Below are positions 8,646 to 17,383 of a stretch of 35,477 nucleotides of DNA, in pieces. Under the pieces are notes generated by a model. The model ran no database searches and had not been told where the DNA came from. It saw nothing but the letters and a program-made list of their open reading frames with translations. Numbering within the stretch: the stretch's first letter is position 1; each line of letters begins with the position of its first letter. A program made the position numbers and the translations under genes. Origin of the DNA: a virus; IMG/VR virus record IMGVR_UViG_3300025647_000118, positions 1 to 35,477 of that record; one strand, written 5' to 3'.

Positions 8646-10919
8646 TTAAACCCTCCCATCAGGTGCTGCGCGATACCTCATTCGTCCCATGCGCCACCAC
8701 GATGAAACGTCGTTTGATTCGATTTTGATGGAGACTCTGTGGCCGCGGACGCGCGGGGACAAATAGTTGGTATCTGTCGTGTACGGCATGGCGCCAGACG
8801 ACATCGATGCGCCAGTGAAGTCGTTTGTTGCTGTTACTGTGATTGCCATGTTAGCAAGCTCCGGTTGGCCGTACAGTCCATAGCGCATGTCAGGTCGAAT
8901 CTGATCTACGAACAAGCAATCCGTCCCGTCATTCAACAGAACCTCCCCCGATTGAACCCATGCGTTTATCGGCTGCCCATCGGCGTCGACGCCGCTCTCA
9001 TGACGGTAGACAATGCCTCCTGGTGCCGTTGCCAATGGATAATCTATGATCGACTGCCCTATTCCAGAAGATCGAGACAAGACGCCCTTGTCCCACACTA
9101 TTGCGTTGCCTTGCAGTGTCATCTTCACGTAGCGCGAGCATTCGCCCGTGCCATCATCCAGTGATGGATAAAAGAACCACACTTCATTGAACGAGCTGAC
9201 ACCCCATGCCCAGCATTTTGATTGAGCACTTGTGTCGAGGTCCTGAAAGACGGAATCCCACACCGTGCACGGCAAGGGCTGAACCCCGCCCGGACCCAGT
9301 GCAAAAAAATTCCTGTGCCCCATCCAATAGACTGTTGTGCCGAGTATCGCCTGTGCGTGTCGTCCGATTAAACCGCAGTTGGTTGCGATCTCGTTAAAAG
9401 TGAAAACCAGAGGTTGGCCGACGTACTGCATTGACCAGACTGCGACATCAGTCCAGATAAGCGCCTGATTTGGACCCTGAATACCACCACGTATCTCCGA
9501 GCCCCTAGGCAAACGAACAGATCCAACCTGATCGGTTGTGTCCAATGACCAATCCTCATAATTATCCTGATCAGACCACCGTATTAGAAGTGGATCCTGT
9601 CGTACTCCTATTGACGTCGTGCTTGATCTTGTCGTTGACCCGTAGGCCACAAGAATATTGGCCGGCTGCGCAATAAAGCAGCCCTTGTTATAGAGGGGCG
9701 CGTCAGAGCCCCCGAGCAGCCGCGCAGTGACAAGACCGGCCGTAGGAGACCATGCATAAAGAGCGCCGTCTTCCGGACAGGCTATCAAAGTCTGCTGCCA
9801 GGAGTCGAGACTCCAATCGGTAGCCGTTATCTTGTTTCCTGTTTGCGCAGATGGAATAACGCCAGTCCCGTAGTTCCCTGACCCGTAAGCGCCGATGCCG
9901 TACCCTGCACCGGGTGGGTTTGGCCCAAGAGTGACGTAATACTTAATTTCAGCTTCACCGGAATTCATCGCAGAAGTAGCGGACGAAGATGCCGCTGCGC
10001 TTGCAGATATAGTCAAGGTGCCAGAACCGGGAACCGTAAGGACTTCATAAGTTCCGGATATCGTCACTCCGCCAACAGAAGTTGACACATCAAAGGATAT
10101 GCTGTTCCCAACAGAAAGGCCGTGACCAGGGAAAACAACCGTAACAATCTCGGAGCCAGACGATGTCGTAAATTGAGGGACAATCCCGCCATAAACCGAC
10201 CCTCCAGTGGAGTATGCCGTATAACCAGTGCTGTTGACCCCAGACAGTTCGAATGTGTTTGCTGATGCGTTGGCCACTGTATAGATGCCGCCATTAAGCT
10301 CCGTCATCCCAGATACGCCATCGATGTAGACAAGGTCTCCATTCGATCTCCCGTGCGATGTTGCCGTTATCTCGCACGGGTTTGCCTGTGTCGCACCTGT
10401 TATAGATACGGTCGACACCGTGGCCGTGGCGTTCTGTGCCGCGGTGATCTGATATGTCCCGGTCCCTGTCGACTGAAGGACGCGATACGTGCCTTCAAGA
10501 ATTAGACCTCCAACCGATATCGGCGTGTTAAAGTAAATGAAATCGTAGTCAGTTACAGACCCAACATTGCTATCTGTGATGTTGACGACAGCAGACCCTG
10601 ACGTTGTCTCAATGTCAGGCGGCAGGTCGTAAGCTACGATCTGGGGAGTAATGTCGGAGAACACGCCGCCAGATATTACGCCGAGCACATCATCTCCACC
10701 AAGGCCAAGGTAAGTGACAGCCGTTGTTGACTGGAACTCCTTCATGTGTCGAATGCTCGTTGCAAGACTAAATGGATAATACTTATCCCACCCACCGATT
10801 TTTTCCGGTTCGCCTTCGTGAAACCTAATTAGACTGCTATCTGACCATCCCCCCTCATTGAGGGCTGGTGTCATTTGTGTGTTGATTCCAGGTCGAAACT
10901 TGATCGTTCCCATTGGCAT
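8646..10919 (-). CDS. Tail hub / nozzle-type protein, P22 gp10-like (757 aa)
   Basis: The N-terminus (IKFRPGINTQMTPALNEGGW...IRFHEGEPEKIGGW) and the repeated bladed strands suit the packaged-DNA stabilisation / tail-hub family exemplified by P22 gp10 and the T7 nozzle. Conserved-looking stretches include LLIRWSDQDNYEDW, GSEIRGGIQGPNQALIWTD and TNCGLIGRHA between about residues 460 and 550. An inserted Ser/Thr/Gly-rich part (about 100-330) contains repeated beta modules, one with ATSHGRSNGDLVYIDGVSG, of the kind called FCCH-like in phage annotations. The protein would form the tube below the portal adaptor. The start has AGAGG eight bases upstream. Family placement rests on my recognition of the pattern and gene order. 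Confidence 0.75.
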   Translation of the reverse strand: MPMGTIKFRPGINTQMTPALNEGGWSDSSLIRFHEGEPEKIGGWDKYYPFSLATSIRHMKEFQSTTAVTYLGLGGDDVLGVISGGVFSDITPQIVAYDLPPDIETTSGSAVVNITDSNVGSVTDYDFIYFNTPISVGGLILEGTYRVLQSTGTGTYQITAAQNATATVSTVSITGATQANPCEITATSHGRSNGDLVYIDGVSGMTELNGGIYTVANASANTFELSGVNSTGYTAYSTGGSVYGGIVPQFTTSSGSEIVTVVFPGHGLSVGNSISFDVSTSVGGVTISGTYEVLTVPGSGTLTISASAAASSSATSAMNSGEAEIKYYVTLGPNPPGAGYGIGAYGSGNYGTGVIPSAQTGNKITATDWSLDSWQQTLIACPEDGALYAWSPTAGLVTARLLGGSDAPLYNKGCFIAQPANILVAYGSTTRSSTTSIGVRQDPLLIRWSDQDNYEDWSLDTTDQVGSVRLPRGSEIRGGIQGPNQALIWTDVAVWSMQYVGQPLVFTFNEIATNCGLIGRHAQAILGTTVYWMGHRNFFALGPGGVQPLPCTVWDSVFQDLDTSAQSKCWAWGVSSFNEVWFFYPSLDDGTGECSRYVKMTLQGNAIVWDKGVLSRSSGIGQSIIDYPLATAPGGIVYRHESGVDADGQPINAWVQSGEVLLNDGTDCLFVDQIRPDMRYGLYGQPELANMAITVTATNDFTGASMSSGAMPYTTDTNYLSPRVRGHRVSIKIESNDVSSWWRMGRMRYRAAPDGRV

Positions 10920-10924
10920 AAAGC

Positions 10925-11629
10925 TTAGCCTCTTTGCGGTAGTGCAACAGGAGACAGGGCCTTACTCGTCCAAGACACAGACTGCCACCGTTTGCGGTGC
11001 TCCTCAATCGAGGACGATGCGAGAAGCGTCTGATACTGGGCCTCCCAACTCATAGCCATTTTGGGATCGTCAGATTGAGCCCCGAAATTACGCTGCCACC
11101 CAGAAATGAACACCATCGCGGCAGCGAGAAACAGGTCAGGAAGGTAGTTTGTTAGGTATGTTGTCGTTTGGGCATCGCTCAAAGCAACTGGGCGTATCTC
11201 ACCAATCACTTCAACGTCCCACGCAGAACCAGGCGCCGGGGCAACCGCGATTGACTGATCTGTAACCATAGCAAAGTATTCCGGCACAACGGACGACGCA
11301 GTAGCTGTTTCAGCCGGGTATGTCGCGTCGATAAACTCAAGACTAACTGGCGATAATTGAGCAATTCTAACACCACTCGACAGTAGGTTTATCCCCGTCA
11401 AGACAACAAACCGCCCATCCCCGCTTGGCAGTGTAAAGTTTCGACTATTTGCAGTAAGGCTGCTTCCAGTCGTACGCACTGTCGTTGTCAACAAATTGAG
11501 ATCTCTATATATGCGCTGCTCCGCGTAGTCGATCGCGCTGGGGAGAATGGCAACGTACCTCACGTCGGCTTCGTCTATAACCGCAAGCGCTGCGACACGA
11601 GACACAAAGCTGTCATAATCAAGAGCCAT
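10925..11629 (-). CDS. Connector/adaptor-like structural protein (234 aa)
   Basis: The N-terminus ALDYDSFVSRVAALAVI is followed by FVAILP-like YVAILPSAIDYAEQRIYRDL (helical, about residues 24-43 of the protein), then beta strands with NFTLPSGDGRFVVLTGINLL. This layout, a helical N-terminus, a beta domain and a C-terminal helix with WEAQYQTLL, is that of head-tail adaptor or tail-accessory proteins placed next to the tail hub in podoviruses. I chose the ATG at 11629, which overlaps the upstream stop as TGATG and has AGGTGG five bases before it, over an in-frame GTG nine bases upstream. The role is inferred. Confidence 0.65.
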   Translation of the reverse strand: MALDYDSFVSRVAALAVIDEADVRYVAILPSAIDYAEQRIYRDLNLLTTTVRTTGSSLTANSRNFTLPSGDGRFVVLTGINLLSSGVRIAQLSPVSLEFIDATYPAETATASSVVPEYFAMVTDQSIAVAPAPGSAWDVEVIGEIRPVALSDAQTTTYLTNYLPDLFLAAAMVFISGWQRNFGAQSDDPKMAMSWEAQYQTLLASSSIEEHRKRWQSVSWTSKALSPVALPQRG

Positions 11630-12063
11630 CAGGGCCACCTGCTGTCGTCAGCGTAGTCATCAGGTATCGGGACAATAGCCTCGATCTCGTTGGATTTGTT
11701 TCTTATCGCCTTTATGGCAACGGCATAAGCCTGCAGCGCAGCGGCTTCAGCTTGCTCGTCCGCCGACAATATGCCGCCAGTTGCGAGCTTGTTGTTCAGT
11801 TCATTCGCCCGCATATTTGCGTTCATCTGTTTAATCAGGCAACTAACAATATCGGCAACCCCCGTCATTGCAATAATACGACGCTGCGCCTCAGTCTTGA
11901 CATCTTCAATAGAGGGCCCACTGAGGGCAGCGACCTGTGCCGCGATCTCTGCATCGCTAGGGCGCGATTGCTGCTGGTCCAGCCAGACAAGCCCGTCAAC
12001 CGTATCGCCGTTTAATGACCATTGCGCTCCGGGACGCAGCGATTTTAGAGCTTCTACGATCAT
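11629..12063 (-). CDS. Tail-fibre partner or assembly protein (144 aa)
   Basis: The first 40 residues (LRPGAQWSLNGDTVDGLVWL, then DQQQSRPSDAEI) resemble XkdW-like and short tail-fibre accessory proteins, in which a Trp-containing start is followed by a PxxxEI helix. The remaining 100 residues are helical. The ATG overlaps the stop of the tail-fibre gene (ATGA), so the two are probably translated together; small genes right after a fibre often help it fold or attach. I see no catalytic motif. Assignment is by position and N-terminal pattern. Confidence 0.6.
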   Translation of the reverse strand: MIVEALKSLRPGAQWSLNGDTVDGLVWLDQQQSRPSDAEIAAQVAALSGPSIEDVKTEAQRRIIAMTGVADIVSCLIKQMNANMRANELNNKLATGGILSADEQAEAAALQAYAVAIKAIRNKSNEIEAIVPIPDDYADDSRWP

Positions 12064-14318
12064 CCCTGTATCTCCTCGACCAAGAGCTGACTAGCCAGGC
12101 GCGGCGAAAATCCGGCGTCGCTATCCAATATTGTCCGATTGAAATAGTACGTTCCGCCCTGCAGATAAAATTGCACTTTGTACGTTGTCGCGCTAGCAGA
12201 CTGCGGGAAATCAAGGTAAACCACCCCGTTGAAATTTACGCTTAAATTGTCTGTTGTGCGAAAGATAGTCGTTGTCGAAGGCGTCCTACTGCCGGCGGCG
12301 TCTCCAAGAACAAGTGCGGTGCTACCCCGAACGAGACGGGTGGCCGCCATGTTAGCGCCACCCGCGATGTTGTTCCAGCCGCCCGTAACTTTTACGAGAT
12401 TACACGCGGACGCCGGAGTGATCGACACGCTGAAATCTGTAATATCAGTATAAGCCGACGCCGTTGTAGATGTGAAAGTGTCAGTCTTGATGACCTGAGC
12501 CATATTGCCTGTTGTTTGTCCGGGCAGTGGTGTGCCAGGACCAAAAAGCTGCAACTTCGTAGGCGCCGCGTCCCAATTACCTGCCGCTGTAGCGAGGCCA
12601 GACGCGTAGTCGAAATACCCCAGCACACGGAACGCCTTGTTTGTTACAGCCGAACCCGTATAAATAACTTTCGTACTGTCGGCTGCGCCCGCTCCGCCCT
12701 CGGCGGTAGAGGATAACAACTGCGACTCATCCAGCGATTTTATTGATGTGCCGCCATTGCAGTTAACAACGCCCAACCGCGGCGTTCCCGCGTCGTTGAA
12801 CAGCAAAACCCACCCTCGAAAAGGTATGGATGTACCAGTCACCCCCAATGTAGAGCCGCTGCTTATTGTCAGAGATAGCGCGGCCTCAATCGACACCGTA
12901 TCGTAATCACCATCAGCAGCCGTCGAGGATCGGAACGTCACGCTGATAGGATCGCCGCTACTCGGATCAGTGCTACCATCCGCCACTTTAACGGCTATTG
13001 TCAGCGCGCTACTGCCGACCGATGCCGCGAGCGTTAAATTATTGATATATGACGCATTCCCACCGCCGCCGCTGCCGCCCGTGAAGCTGGAAAACAGCGC
13101 GTGCTTGAGATTGTCGCTATCGCTGGCATCGAGCAACAGAACCTTGTCACCCGCGGCTGGCGTTACGCCTGTTGTTGTTGCACCGCTAAGTGCCGCCGTA
13201 ACGTTGGCCTCGTCCGTAACATCTGCCCCAGCCTCGATCCCATCGAGCTTCGTTTCGTCGGCGATTAGGAAGCTGGCAGTCGTGTTGGCGAGGACGGACG
13301 AATACGCTTGAACGTCTGTGCCAATGACCGTTCCAATGGCCGTCCTGGCAGCCGCGGCGTCAGTAGCAGTAAGTACGGCCCGCCCAGTCGACGTTGAATC
13401 TGTGATGTCGGTAGATGCTATCGTAACGGCGCCTGTTCGACCGGCAACGGAGCTAACCCGATCTGTATAGTCCGCCTTATACCAGTTGCTGGCATACGTT
13501 GTCGTGGACGCGTTATCTGTGATGGCAATAATGCGATCACCGTCAGTGAATTCAACACTATCGACAGTCCCACCAACAGTGACAAGGTAGGATTCACCCG
13601 CCTGCGCCGTTCCTGAACCAGGGAATGTCCCTGCCGATGCATCCCATGTGCCAACAAGAACAACGGCCGCATCCAGCGCGTTGACGCGAGATTCTATTGC
13701 ATCAAGATCAACGCTCTGTGTTATGCTAATATAGCCAAGCTTTGTTTCTTGGGCCGTTGTGAACGAAGCCGTTGTTGCGGCAAGAACGGAGGAATATGCT
13801 TGGACGTCTGTGCCGATAGCCAACCCAAGAGCTGTCCGCGCCGCTGAAGCCGTTGATGACCCGGTGCCGCCCTTTGAAACTGAGACAATCGGCAGATCAT
13901 CATCAACGAGCGCCCTGTACGAAGGCGCCGCGTCAGCACCTGATGCCGGACCCGCAAGGACCGTGTTTGCGGATTGATCATCCGCGTTGTCGTCTACCCA
14001 CTCCGTATCATAATCGGAACCCGACGCCTTGGCCAATTTCTGGCCCGCCGAGCCACCCGCGGGGACGGTTCCGACACCAGTCAACGCCTCGTTTAATGTC
14101 GTGCTGTAGGGCTGTCCGTCTGAAATTTTATAGAGAGCGATCCGGTAGCCACTTGTTGGAACCGGGTTTCCGCCATTGTCAGGCAGAACGCCAATTGTCT
14201 TGAAAAGGTTTGTTAGTGAAAGTCGGTATGACACGTTAGACTTTGCAACTTCAGTCTCTTCGCTTCCGGTCAGCGCCACGGACAGCGCTTGCATGCCGGA
14301 AATCTTCGATGTTGCCAT
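12060..14318 (-). CDS. Tail fibre / receptor-binding protein (752 aa)
   Basis: A long Ser/Thr/Ala/Gly-rich beta protein. It has phage-fibre shaft units: VSKGGTGSSTASAARTALGL (about residues 147-166), followed by GTDVQAYSSVLA...ETKL, and a second copy with the sequence GTDVQAYSSVLANTT near 335-350, ending in ETKLDGIEAGADVTDEANV. These two units of about 50 residues are homologous. After a GGSGGGG hinge near residue 425 comes a different C-terminal part (about 430-752), which should carry the receptor-binding surface. The N-terminus (MATSKISGMQALSVALTGSE) is probably the virion-attachment part. The stop overlaps the partner gene. Host receptor unknown. Confidence 0.85.
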   Translation of the reverse strand: MATSKISGMQALSVALTGSEETEVAKSNVSYRLSLTNLFKTIGVLPDNGGNPVPTSGYRIALYKISDGQPYSTTLNEALTGVGTVPAGGSAGQKLAKASGSDYDTEWVDDNADDQSANTVLAGPASGADAAPSYRALVDDDLPIVSVSKGGTGSSTASAARTALGLAIGTDVQAYSSVLAATTASFTTAQETKLGYISITQSVDLDAIESRVNALDAAVVLVGTWDASAGTFPGSGTAQAGESYLVTVGGTVDSVEFTDGDRIIAITDNASTTTYASNWYKADYTDRVSSVAGRTGAVTIASTDITDSTSTGRAVLTATDAAAARTAIGTVIGTDVQAYSSVLANTTASFLIADETKLDGIEAGADVTDEANVTAALSGATTTGVTPAAGDKVLLLDASDSDNLKHALFSSFTGGSGGGGNASYINNLTLAASVGSSALTIAVKVADGSTDPSSGDPISVTFRSSTAADGDYDTVSIEAALSLTISSGSTLGVTGTSIPFRGWVLLFNDAGTPRLGVVNCNGGTSIKSLDESQLLSSTAEGGAGAADSTKVIYTGSAVTNKAFRVLGYFDYASGLATAAGNWDAAPTKLQLFGPGTPLPGQTTGNMAQVIKTDTFTSTTASAYTDITDFSVSITPASACNLVKVTGGWNNIAGGANMAATRLVRGSTALVLGDAAGSRTPSTTTIFRTTDNLSVNFNGVVYLDFPQSASATTYKVQFYLQGGTYYFNRTILDSDAGFSPRLASQLLVEEIQG

Positions 14319-14319
14319 G

Positions 14320-14682
14320 TTAAGACCCGTAGTCCTGATCTGCTGAGCTTTCTGTCACGCGATTCACGTCGGATTCGTCTATCCTGTCCGCACCATCTTC
14401 CGTCTCACGATAATCGACTTGATCCATCTCGTATGGCTCTGGTCGTGCGTCGATGACGGGTGGAGGGTCCGGCGGAAGCGTGATCGCCTTCAGAAACAAG
14501 GACGGCTCATCCATGCAGCGGTCACACACGCGAATACGCTTGTTGATCAACTCTGTGCCGGCCCATTGGTGCTGGTAGCCGAGGTCGCAGAGATTGTGAA
14601 GGAACCCACATCTGTCGCAGGCGCCAAAGGCGCTCGGGTTTGATGTGTCAACGCGCGCGCGGCCATGGAAGCGATAGCTCAT
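14320..14682 (-). CDS. Zinc-ribbon phage structural-module protein (120 aa)
   Basis: A compact protein with two CxxC pairs: FGACDRCGF (about residues 19-27) and RVCDRCMDEP (about 50-59), the right spacing for a zinc ribbon. The start (SYRFHGRARVDTSNP) and the middle (YQHQWAGTELINKRI, LPPDPPPVIDARPEP) match a conserved family of phage proteins of unknown function next to the tail adaptor. The C-terminal 30 residues are acidic. The ATG overlaps the adaptor stop (ATGA); I rejected an upstream in-frame start that would overlap the adaptor heavily and has no ribosome site. It may be a virion or assembly factor. Confidence 0.75.
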   Translation of the reverse strand: MSYRFHGRARVDTSNPSAFGACDRCGFLHNLCDLGYQHQWAGTELINKRIRVCDRCMDEPSLFLKAITLPPDPPPVIDARPEPYEMDQVDYRETEDGADRIDESDVNRVTESSADQDYGS

Positions 14683-15392
14683 CGGTAGTAGCCGCCGAGA
14701 GATGGAGATATGTAAATCGGAACATCTTCCGTATCTTGACCAGCGGCCGTTTGCCACGACCGCACAGCGCGTTCCGCAAGCGTCTGTGCGAACCCAGCGC
14801 CCAGCGCCGCCTTTGCTGCCTCCGGATATACCGCGCCCAACCGATCGGCCAATCCGTCAACAAAGGCCGTATTAAACCGATACGGGATCTCGACGTCATA
14901 CCCACCAGCAAGAACAGCATCCTCGGCTTGTCGTACGCAGCGGTATTTGAGAGTGTAGGTGTAGACGCTGTCAGGCGTCGGCCACAGCGTTATTTGAGGC
15001 GTTACCTGTCGATCGAACCAGAACGACGTTGGGTATCCCGTCGTCGCCTTGTTTGGGATGGCGTGGTATTCGACGGTTGAAAGGGCACCTAGCGGTCGAT
15101 CTGTCGTCGTTGTGCCTACAGTCGTCGAGATGTAAGCAATTTGAATTGCCACGACTTCGGGATCGAGCGTGTAGGTGGCGGTGCCGGCTGTGATGGCTTC
15201 GGTCTTCAGCGATGATAGCCATAGGTTCGGTTGCTTGTTGGCCCAGTCGCACAGCAGGAGGTTGGACTCGAACTCGGCGTCCTTCATGTGTTCTACGCCG
15301 ATGGCTGTCCGCCTGATGCCAATGCGAGCAAACGCAGCAAGGACGTGCCTCCCGAGGGTAGGAGAGAACCCGTATGTGCCTGACGTCGCCAT
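14679..15392 (-). CDS. Head-tail adaptor (connector) protein, P22 gp4-like (237 aa)
   Basis: This matches the head-completion/adaptor family that attaches under the portal in short-tailed phages: a helical N-terminus (SPTLGRHVLAAFARIGIRR), an EHMKDAEFESNLLLCDWANK helix (about residues 34-53), a strand pair with TATYTLDPEVV, and a C-terminal helical part (FVDGLADRLGAVYPEAAKAAL, then LAERAVRSW). The order adaptor then tail hub agrees with P22-like tails. It starts 13 bases after the coiled-coil gene and is translationally coupled to the zinc-ribbon gene through ATGA. Confidence 0.75.
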   Translation of the reverse strand: MATSGTYGFSPTLGRHVLAAFARIGIRRTAIGVEHMKDAEFESNLLLCDWANKQPNLWLSSLKTEAITAGTATYTLDPEVVAIQIAYISTTVGTTTTDRPLGALSTVEYHAIPNKATTGYPTSFWFDRQVTPQITLWPTPDSVYTYTLKYRCVRQAEDAVLAGGYDVEIPYRFNTAFVDGLADRLGAVYPEAAKAALGAGFAQTLAERAVRSWQTAAGQDTEDVPIYISPSLGGYYR

Positions 15393-15405
15393 GTTGGGCC
15401 TCCTA

Positions 15406-16041
15406 TTACAGCGCCGTCACGCTGCCGATTGCCGTTCGAAGCTGGTCCGCTGCCACCTTTGCCTTTGTCAGCAATGCATCAGCTTGTGCCTTTAGCTTTG
15501 CCGCATCTTCGTGTGCCTGTTGTGCCGTCTCCATCAGTTTGCGCGCCTCGGCTCGGTCGGCCTGTGCTGCAGCGCGTTCGGTCTCCGCTTTGGAGTGTTC
15601 TCCTTGTGCCGTCGCTAGCGCCGCCTCTTGTGCGCGCCGCATGTCTACCAATGCGGCATCGGCCCGTGCTCTGTCTGCTGCCATCTCGTCCGCTGCCTTG
15701 CTTTTGATGTCGGCCGCCAATGCTTGCGCCGCCGCCGCTAATCCATCGGCTGTCTCTCGAGCTGCCGCCAGTGCGTCGGCGGCTTCCTGCCGTGCCTGGT
15801 CCGCCGCACGCTGTGCGTCGCCCAGTATTTGACTCGCCTTCTGCTCGGCATCCAGAAGCCGCCTGTCGGCGTCTGCGCGCGCTTGAGCGATAGACTTTCC
15901 GAGGCGAAGCGATTTCAAGGACTCATCGGCGTCCGCCTTTGCTTGCATGATCTGAGCGAGGCGCCGCTCAAACGTGTCGCCGCCCTTGGCTGCGAGAGCG
16001 ATGTCCCTTTCGCCCTCAGTCGAGATTTTTGAAAGTGCCAT
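15406..16041 (-). CDS. Ala-rich coiled-coil protein (211 aa)
   Basis: Nearly all of this protein, from about residue 25 to 200, is a long Ala/Asp/Glu/Arg/Lys helix with heptad-like spacing and no Pro, that is, a predicted coiled coil. It lies between the 318-aa repeat protein and the adaptor. A linking, spacer or assembly role in the neck or head is possible, but no family is recognised. A GGTGA precedes the ATG. Composition-driven similarity to other coiled coils should not be read as homology. Confidence 0.7.
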   Translation of the reverse strand: MALSKISTEGERDIALAAKGGDTFERRLAQIMQAKADADESLKSLRLGKSIAQARADADRRLLDAEQKASQILGDAQRAADQARQEAADALAAARETADGLAAAAQALAADIKSKAADEMAADRARADAALVDMRRAQEAALATAQGEHSKAETERAAAQADRAEARKLMETAQQAHEDAAKLKAQADALLTKAKVAADQLRTAIGSVTAL

Positions 16042-16055
16042 GGGTGGTCACCGCC

Positions 16056-17012
16056 TTAGAGTGTGTTCACGGTTGATTGGATCGCGGTGTAAACAACCGT
16101 CCCCGTTCCAGAATTCAGCAGTATCCTTGAAACAAGCGGCGCGTAGGCGTAATTTGACTGCGCCGACGCCGTCCCGTTGACAAAATCAGAATCCGCGTGA
16201 GCCAGCCACGTGACGCTTCCCAACCCGATATCTTCCGGGTCATCGAGGCTCTGCTGAACAGTGAAGCTCACCGTTCCGGTCGCCGTCACCTGCAACGCCA
16301 CCTCGGGACCCGCGAACTCATCAAACCGAATTGGGCGGCTGCTGGCGATGCCGTTTGTTCCGATCGTGACCGCGTCTGCTGATGCACCGGACGCCGTGAT
16401 TTTCGCCACCGTCTTGAAGTCGAGCGTGCTGTCAGCCGTTGACGCATTGGAGCCAGTGATGGTCTCGGTGACAATGTTGTTGTTCCAGTCGGTTCCGGTC
16501 AGAGTGAACGTGATGCCGGCGTCATTGCCCGCCGATGTGATCCGGATGCGGCGGGCCATGTCCGTCGTTGCGACGCCGTTTGTGCCGACCGACACGTTCC
16601 CTGCCGCGGCACCCGATGCCGTTACGGCAGTCACCGTGTGAAATTTCACGCTCGTCGCGACAATGCTGGTGTTGGATCCTGTAATCGTCTCGGTGTAGTA
16701 GGCAGGGCCACCGGCATCATAGCGCATGCCCGCGACCGTAAATGTTATCCCGCTGTCATCGCCTGCGGACGTGATCGTCACGTATCCGGGCGTAGCCATA
16801 TATCCGACACCACTCTGCGTCAGAGTGCCATCCAGAGTGAGGTCGCCAGCACCAGCAACAGCCTGAGCTGTTGCAAAGGCGTCAGCATCAAATCCGGCGG
16901 TGAGCGCGCCATTGATGGCAAGAGCGCCGGCAGCAGGAACGACTTGAGACGCGCACACGCCGTCCGCGTCGGCCGTAGCAAGAGGGCCGACTGTGACGCT
17001 GATCGGGATCAT
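16056..17012 (-). CDS. Beta-rich virion protein with two internal repeats (318 aa)
   Basis: Two adjacent repeats of about 70 residues are plain: each has ITSAG(D/N)D(S/A)GITFT, then TETITGSN, then (F)xTV..(I/V)TASGA..., and ends with (V/T)xxGTNG(V/I)A. They cover roughly residues 80-160 and 160-225 and look like tandem immunoglobulin-like or similar beta domains. The C-terminal part (about 230-318) is different, with SFTVQQSLDDPEDIG, a pattern of small phage beta domains. The ATG at 17012 has AGGAG eight bases upstream; it follows a strong terminator-like hairpin. Likely a head decoration or head-tail component. Confidence 0.65.
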   Translation of the reverse strand: MIPISVTVGPLATADADGVCASQVVPAAGALAINGALTAGFDADAFATAQAVAGAGDLTLDGTLTQSGVGYMATPGYVTITSAGDDSGITFTVAGMRYDAGGPAYYTETITGSNTSIVATSVKFHTVTAVTASGAAAGNVSVGTNGVATTDMARRIRITSAGNDAGITFTLTGTDWNNNIVTETITGSNASTADSTLDFKTVAKITASGASADAVTIGTNGIASSRPIRFDEFAGPEVALQVTATGTVSFTVQQSLDDPEDIGLGSVTWLAHADSDFVNGTASAQSNYAYAPLVSRILLNSGTGTVVYTAIQSTVNTL

Positions 17013-17035
17013 CCTTAGGTCTCCTGAGGTGGGGC

Positions 17036-17068
17036 AAAAAATGGGGCACACCTCGAAAGGTGCGCCCC
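17036..17068 (-). terminator. Strong intrinsic terminator, leftward
   Basis: On the minus strand an 11-position stem (17068-17058 with 17053-17043, one mismatch) has a TTCG loop and is followed by A then TTTTTT at 17041-17036. It lies after the 63-aa gene and just before the 318-aa gene's ribosome site. Confidence 0.7.
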
Positions 17069-17125
17069 TGTCTTAGGGCGCTTGGCGCCGCCGCGTGCAT
17101 GCTGGACCGGGGAACGCGCGGAGCG

Positions 17126-17317
17126 TCAGCACCCGGCCCGTCCGCCTCGCTTACGATCGAGCCGACGTTTGGGCGGCGACCCCATCATCGGCGGCATTTC
17201 TTTGGGCAGGAACACATCAGCATCACCATCTGCCATGACCGGCGGCTTCATGGGTTTGTCCATTTTGCCTTTGGGTGAGTCCTTGGATGGCATATGCTTT
17301 TTGTGGCGCATTTTCAT
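17126..17317 (-). CDS. Small basic Met/Pro-rich protein (63 aa)
   Basis: This short protein is rich in Lys, Met and Pro and ends in KRRLDRKRGGRAGC. The ATG at 17317 has GAGGGT seven bases before it, a good ribosome site; an in-frame TTG upstream is less likely. It lies between the beta-helix gene and the repeat protein, bracketed by hairpins on both sides. It resembles the 146-aa protein near the portal, which also has an RLDR/basic segment and PPM repeats. Function unknown; nucleic-acid or scaffold binding is possible given the charge. Confidence 0.6.
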   Translation of the reverse strand: MKMRHKKHMPSKDSPKGKMDKPMKPPVMADGDADVFLPKEMPPMMGSPPKRRLDRKRGGRAGC

Positions 17318-17342
17318 GGGCGAGACCCTCAAAGAGGAATGG

Positions 17343-17374
17343 ACTCTGAGTGGCCCATGAAGGCCACCCAGAGT
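17343..17374 (-). terminator. Hairpin after the beta-helix gene
   Basis: ACTCTG-A-GTGGCC (17343-17355) pairs with GGCCAC-C-CAGAGT (17362-17374), one mismatch, loop of six. Downstream on the minus strand is CCATTCCTCTTTG, moderately T-rich: a terminator or an mRNA-end stabiliser. Confidence 0.5.
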
Positions 17375-17383
17375 AGGCTAGGC

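Noticed and set aside
12970-13311. Plus-strand frame opposite the tail fibre, Ala/Ser/Val-rich
   Set aside because: Mirror of the repetitive Ser/Thr/Ala codons of the fibre gene; no start signal.
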